DNA of 64,000 nt, taken from assembly GCA_035578155.1 (NCBI GenBank), contig JAPWDM010000001.1:165637498-165701497 (forward strand), in the 5' to 3' direction. Numbering within the stretch: position 1 is the first letter of the stretch; each line of letters begins with the position of its first letter. The translations under genes were made by a program, and so were the position numbers. Below are positions 59,951-64,000 of this stretch, one piece after another. Source of the DNA: Brachynemurus nebulosus. Its lineage: Eukaryota > Arthropoda > Insecta > Neuroptera > Myrmeleontidae. The notes under the pieces were generated by a model that was given only the letters and a program-made list of their open reading frames with translations, did not search any database and was not told the origin of the DNA.

Positions 59951-62537
59951 GCCTGACGGACTTCCAGTTTTTTGTTTTATTTTTGCAAATTCTTGCTTTC
60001 CAGGGATTCCTACGTAGCTTAAGACAGCCCTGCCTCTAACCGAGGATTAATTATTATTTCCTCAACTCCAGTCTGTTATACAAAATCTCCATGAATTAAT
60101 ACATTATTCGTTCCAAGAAAAATTATTTCAAAATTATATTTTTAATGAATTTTACAAATGTCTATACTATTATGCGACAGACAGACTGTGGACTGAGTGA
60201 CTGGCTATTGTTGAGACTATGATTATGGCTACAACGGCTACCTTACAATTTTTATTATTATAATGTGCATATAAATATAAATAACAATAATAATTTCGAG
60301 GGCAGACCTGATATTTATTTGTTTGTACTGGAGAAAGAATGTATGTCGATGACCTGCCAATGATTGGTGAGAATCTTCTTCATTGAAATCTTTCTATTTG
60401 GCACGCTCGCGTTCTGCTATCATCTACACATACCGCATATACATACATTGATTGTATGAGTACATCACATTTACCTGCATACCTGTTATACAAAATACAT
60501 TTATAATATTCATTGTTAAAATTCAATAGCATATACGTCATCATTTCATTTATTTATTTCTCTAATTTTTAAAAATGTTATTAATAACTTGCTTAAGAAA
60601 CATTACTATAATAATTTCAAGCAATTGGAGAAAATGGAAAATATAGCAAGATAAAGAAAATTTTTAACGCACTTTTTATAGACATTTAACATAGTATACA
60701 ATACTATATGTACATATTTACATATATTTTCTGTCAGTGTAAAAGTTATAAATACCAATACCAATAATCAAGAATATATTGTGAAGAGTACAGGTGTAGG
60801 GTATACATTTTAATTATAAGTAATAAAAATAATCCATTCATATTGATGGTATGTTGTCTATTATAAGGAAATTAATACTTGGAAATAAATGGCTTAGTTT
60901 GTTGTAATTTTCTACACAAAAACATCGTAATGAATTTGTAAACTAGACATCAAGTCGAGGCAAAGAAATAAAAAATCATCAAAAATCATATTGTAAAATT
61001 AGGCACTTGTATTAATTTTTACAATACCTACAGGTTGTACTTTATAGGAAGAATTGGTCTAGAAGAAATTTAAAACTCTACCCAGTTAACACTCTGACGT
61101 ATGTATTAATGAATTCATAAAGAATTCATATTTATGATTTGGGCTTTTGAAATTGAGAATTCTACAAACTTGTAAGACCTCCGAAATATCTGTTCCAATC
61201 GTTTCCATTCAACGGGCATTCGAACACAATGTTGTTTCATATAATTAACAGAAAAAATAAGAAAAGACATGTACATATTCTCAAATTTTTGAAGTTCTAT
61301 TTTTTTTAATATATATAGGAAACAACTTTGTTTGAAGTTCTTTTGAAAAGGATTGTTTGTGAAATAATTTAGTTGAGTTTGTTTTAGCGAATTTCGAAAA
61401 TTCGAATTATTTTAAAATATGATGACAAACAAATAAACTTAGAGCTAAGCGACATTTAAATGATTTAAAGTTTAGTATTCGAGGTAATTATAGCCAAAAT
61501 AATAATTTGCTTGCCTTGAGATACTGCTACTAGTCGCTGAAATCTACGCATAATCATTGTAGATAAAGAAACAAGAAAATTACTAAACAATATCGGTGTG
61601 ACGTTTATGTTTGAGCTGATTTGTGGATTAGATAATATAATTGTACTAAAAATTGTCCCAAATATCCCACAAAATTTAAGTATTGCTTGTTATATTAAAA
61701 ATGGGCAAACTAAAACATAAATAGAATATACTTATTCTTGATTTATATTTTTCTAAAGCAAGTTTAATAACTTGAGAAATTAAGTCTAAGATTTGTCCTC
61801 TTTCCTAATTCAATATCAATTTGCACATCACTCAACTTTGAAGAAAAACTGAAAATCAACTATCATTCATCTGAATTGAATTACAAAATTTGTTCAATTT
61901 TGGAAAATTGCTAGGAAGATATGAGCCGATATAGTCCTTTATACATTTAGGTATATGACTCTAGATATAAATAAATTTATTGTGTAATTAATAAATTGTA
62001 TAATTTCTGATACAACTTATTTTAATTTTGAAGTATTTTGTGGAGTAAAATATTGGTTTTATTATTTCATCTTTATTATTTCAACTCTCATGAGGAATAT
62101 ATTATGATACTAATTTAATTGGAGGTGTCGACCAAACCTCTAAAGAATAAATTTACAAAGTTTCATTAAAACTTGTCCAGGAAACGTTGCGTAATCTGCG
62201 TACATGAAAAACTCTACCTATCATTTTACTATATAATTTATAATGTAGATATAATACGGATAATATACGGAACTTTATTTTTACTCGGTTTACTTTATTT
62301 TATAGTAAGTGAAAAATGTGGACGCCCAGAGCTAAGTAGCCCTGGGCGGCAGTAAATCTTAATACGCCACTAAGAATAAGGCCTACTTTTACAAAAAATT
62401 CTTCATTTTCTGTTTTCTTTTTGACGATCCCAGACCACAACCATCGCGACAAATCCAACACTGAGCCAACTGAGCTCAGATTAAATATATTTTACGGATT
62501 AGGTCAGTGTACGTTTTTGCGTGCAATAGGTATGTGA
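59951..62537. other. No gene seen
   Basis: 2.6 kb of AT-rich DNA. Near 62312-62380, GGACGCCCAGAGC..CCTGGGCGGC..AATACGCCACTA looks like the right end of a degraded CAGTGGCGTA-type MITE; a matching left tip (CAGTGGCGTAGAA) is at 28890, too far away to be its partner. The 60-codon frame at 62173-62355 overlaps this remnant and is not supported. Confidence 0.4.
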
Positions 62538-63969
62538 CCACTAGTGTGATATTTTGAAAAAATTTTAAAATTTTTTTTGCAAATAGTTTTTGAGTTACAG
62601 CAATCCGAAGAGCGGATTCTGATTTTTATTGTTAACTTTGAGGTATTGAAAAATGTATGAAGGTTGATAGTTCGGGAATTTCTGGACGTGGCTGCCAGTC
62701 ATAGGTTATGGAGCAGCTAGACCCTGGCACATTTAAACGACTCATCTAGTTTTACTATGACTGTTATAATGAGTACATCGTAAATAATTTTAGTAAAAAT
62801 TCTCAGTGATCACAATTAAAAGGTAAAGTAAAGAAAAACTACATTTTTCAAATTTGCTGCAGTTATAACTCGAAGACAAATCATCCGATCCATTTGATTC
62901 TTATAGCAGCTTCTTTTATATATTACAACAATATTTTTTTTGGGATATATAAATTTCACGAAGAATTTTTTCAACCTTCTCCCAAATTGCGTGGACTAGC
63001 TTTATAGAAGGATGGACATAATGAAACCAATATCTTCTATTTCATAGCTTTTCTTTATTAAAATTGCCAAAATATTTTCGATATGTTTAATATCATCTTC
63101 AGTGGCAGAAATTATCTAAATTTTAGATTATCATTCTTGGATAACAACCAACCATACCAACAATCCATTAGAACAATTTAACTAGTTTTTTTGCATTTCA
63201 CATGGAAATTTGTCAATCGAAAATTTTTTTATATAAAATAATTACTTTAAATTAAAGTAATTATTTTATAAAAAATTTTTCGATTGACAAATTTCCATGT
63301 GAAATGCAAAAAAACTAGTTAAATTGTTCTAATGGATTGTTGGTATGGTTGGTTGTTATCCAAGAATGATAATCTAAAATTTAGATAATTTCTGCCACTG
63401 AAGATGATATTAAACATATCGAAAATATTTTGGCAATTTTAATAAAGAAAAGCTATGAAATAGAAGATATTGGTTTCATTATGTCCATCCTTCTATAAAG
63501 CTAGTCCACGCAATTTGGGAGAAGGTTGAAAAAATTCTTCGTTCTTTTATATATGTTTCTTCGTGCCATGAACCTCCAGTTTTCCGATTGAATAAAAAAT
63601 GTAATTTTTGCAGGTCAAAAATCATCAAATTTTCGCATAAATTTTGAAACTTTTTTTAAAAAACTCCGCCATTTTCGATTGAGATTCATGGCACGAGCAA
63701 TACCTTCTAGTTTAATAGCCTTTTTGGTTTCTTTTGATTTCAGGCACTGTGAAGGTTACTATCACTGCAGCAGTGGGGGAAGTTTTTTTTGGAGCCTTGA
63801 GAGATCGCCAATAACTCACAGAATTTTCAATTTTTTAGTTCAAAAATTTTATGATGAATTTGTTATAAATCAACAAATATATCCTTAAAATATTAAAACA
63901 TTCCATATAGTGGTTTTATTTAAAAAAAATTCTCAAAAATCACCTTTTTTCAGACGGTCACACTAATGA
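62538..63969 (-). mobile_element. CACTAGTG-ended element, copy 2, split by a fold-back
   Basis: Inverted relative to copy 1 at 7567-8452: it begins CCACTAGTGTGA and ends GTCACACTAATG. Shared blocks in the reverse order include GGACGTGGCTGCCAG, GGCACATTTAAACGACTCAT, ATGGCACGAAG and ATCACTGCAGCAGTGG. The alignment is interrupted once, at 62924-63541, by the fold-back insertion. Confidence 0.8.
62924..63541. mobile_element. Near-perfect 0.58-kb palindrome (fold-back) inserted in copy 2
   Basis: From 62959 to 63541 the sequence is a palindrome with arms of about 290 bp, centred at 63251 (TTACTTTAAATTAAAGTAA), with almost no mismatch by eye. The host element repeats TTCTTTTATATAT on both sides (62911-62923 and 63542-63554), which comparison with copy 1 shows to be a target duplication of up to 13 bp. 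About 35 bp at the left (62924-62958) have no partner on the right. No gene. The superfamily is undetermined. Confidence 0.85.
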
Positions 63970-64000
63970 TCCCCCTTAAGGGGGGGTAAGGTTGTAAAAG

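Overview
The window looks like gene-poor, AT-rich, repeat-dense nuclear DNA of an arthropod, most likely an insect. A hemipteran is possible, but that is only an inference from the style of the repeats. I found no complete host gene, rRNA, CRISPR array or bacterial-type operon. Almost everything recognisable is a transposable element (TE), a TE derivative or a microsatellite. Most open reading frames are chance frames in repeats.

Layout. 0.5-0.85 kb: fragment of a DDE transposase. 1.1-4.3 kb: a non-autonomous hAT-type element with CAAGAC subterminal arrays; its internally deleted sister lies at 59.5-59.9 kb. 7.2-9.2 kb: two hAT-type MITEs around an 886-bp element whose second, inverted copy ends the window (62.5-64 kb). 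9.9-13.1 kb: a dead Tc1-like element into whose right end an apparently intact second Tc1-like element has jumped. 13.6-14.3 kb and 36.8-37.1 kb: two decayed members of one repeated arthropod gene family. 16.4-26.0 kb: a run of small DNA elements (hAT, TTAA-flanked, TA-flanked, pogo/Tigger-like, fold-back) and a pair of tRNA-like sequences. 26.9-35.0 kb: a candidate 8.1-kb element bounded by inverted blocks. It holds a PIF/Harbinger MITE, a striking inverted array of ~141-bp units with a 9-bp target duplication, and two spliced-looking exons of a transposase-like gene. 39.4-40.4 kb: a mariner with its core deleted. 42.2-43.2 kb: the 3' end of a hAT element. 43.9-44.9 kb: a piggyBac-type MITE. 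45.8-48.6 kb: a giant palindromic element carrying a pure 1,367-bp (TG)n tract. 49.5-54.2 kb: a non-LTR retrotransposon, full length by its 15-bp target duplication, with intact ORF1 and an ORF2 broken only by frameshifts. 55-64 kb: fold-backs, further hAT-type elements and a second copy of a 0.5-kb dispersed repeat.

How it works together: the only protein that looks functional is the 11.7-12.8 kb Tc1-like transposase; ORF1 of the retrotransposon is also open. The non-autonomous elements would need transposases from elsewhere in the genome. Target duplications, which I could read directly for many elements, are the strongest evidence here. Family names rest on termini and motifs read by eye, with no database search.
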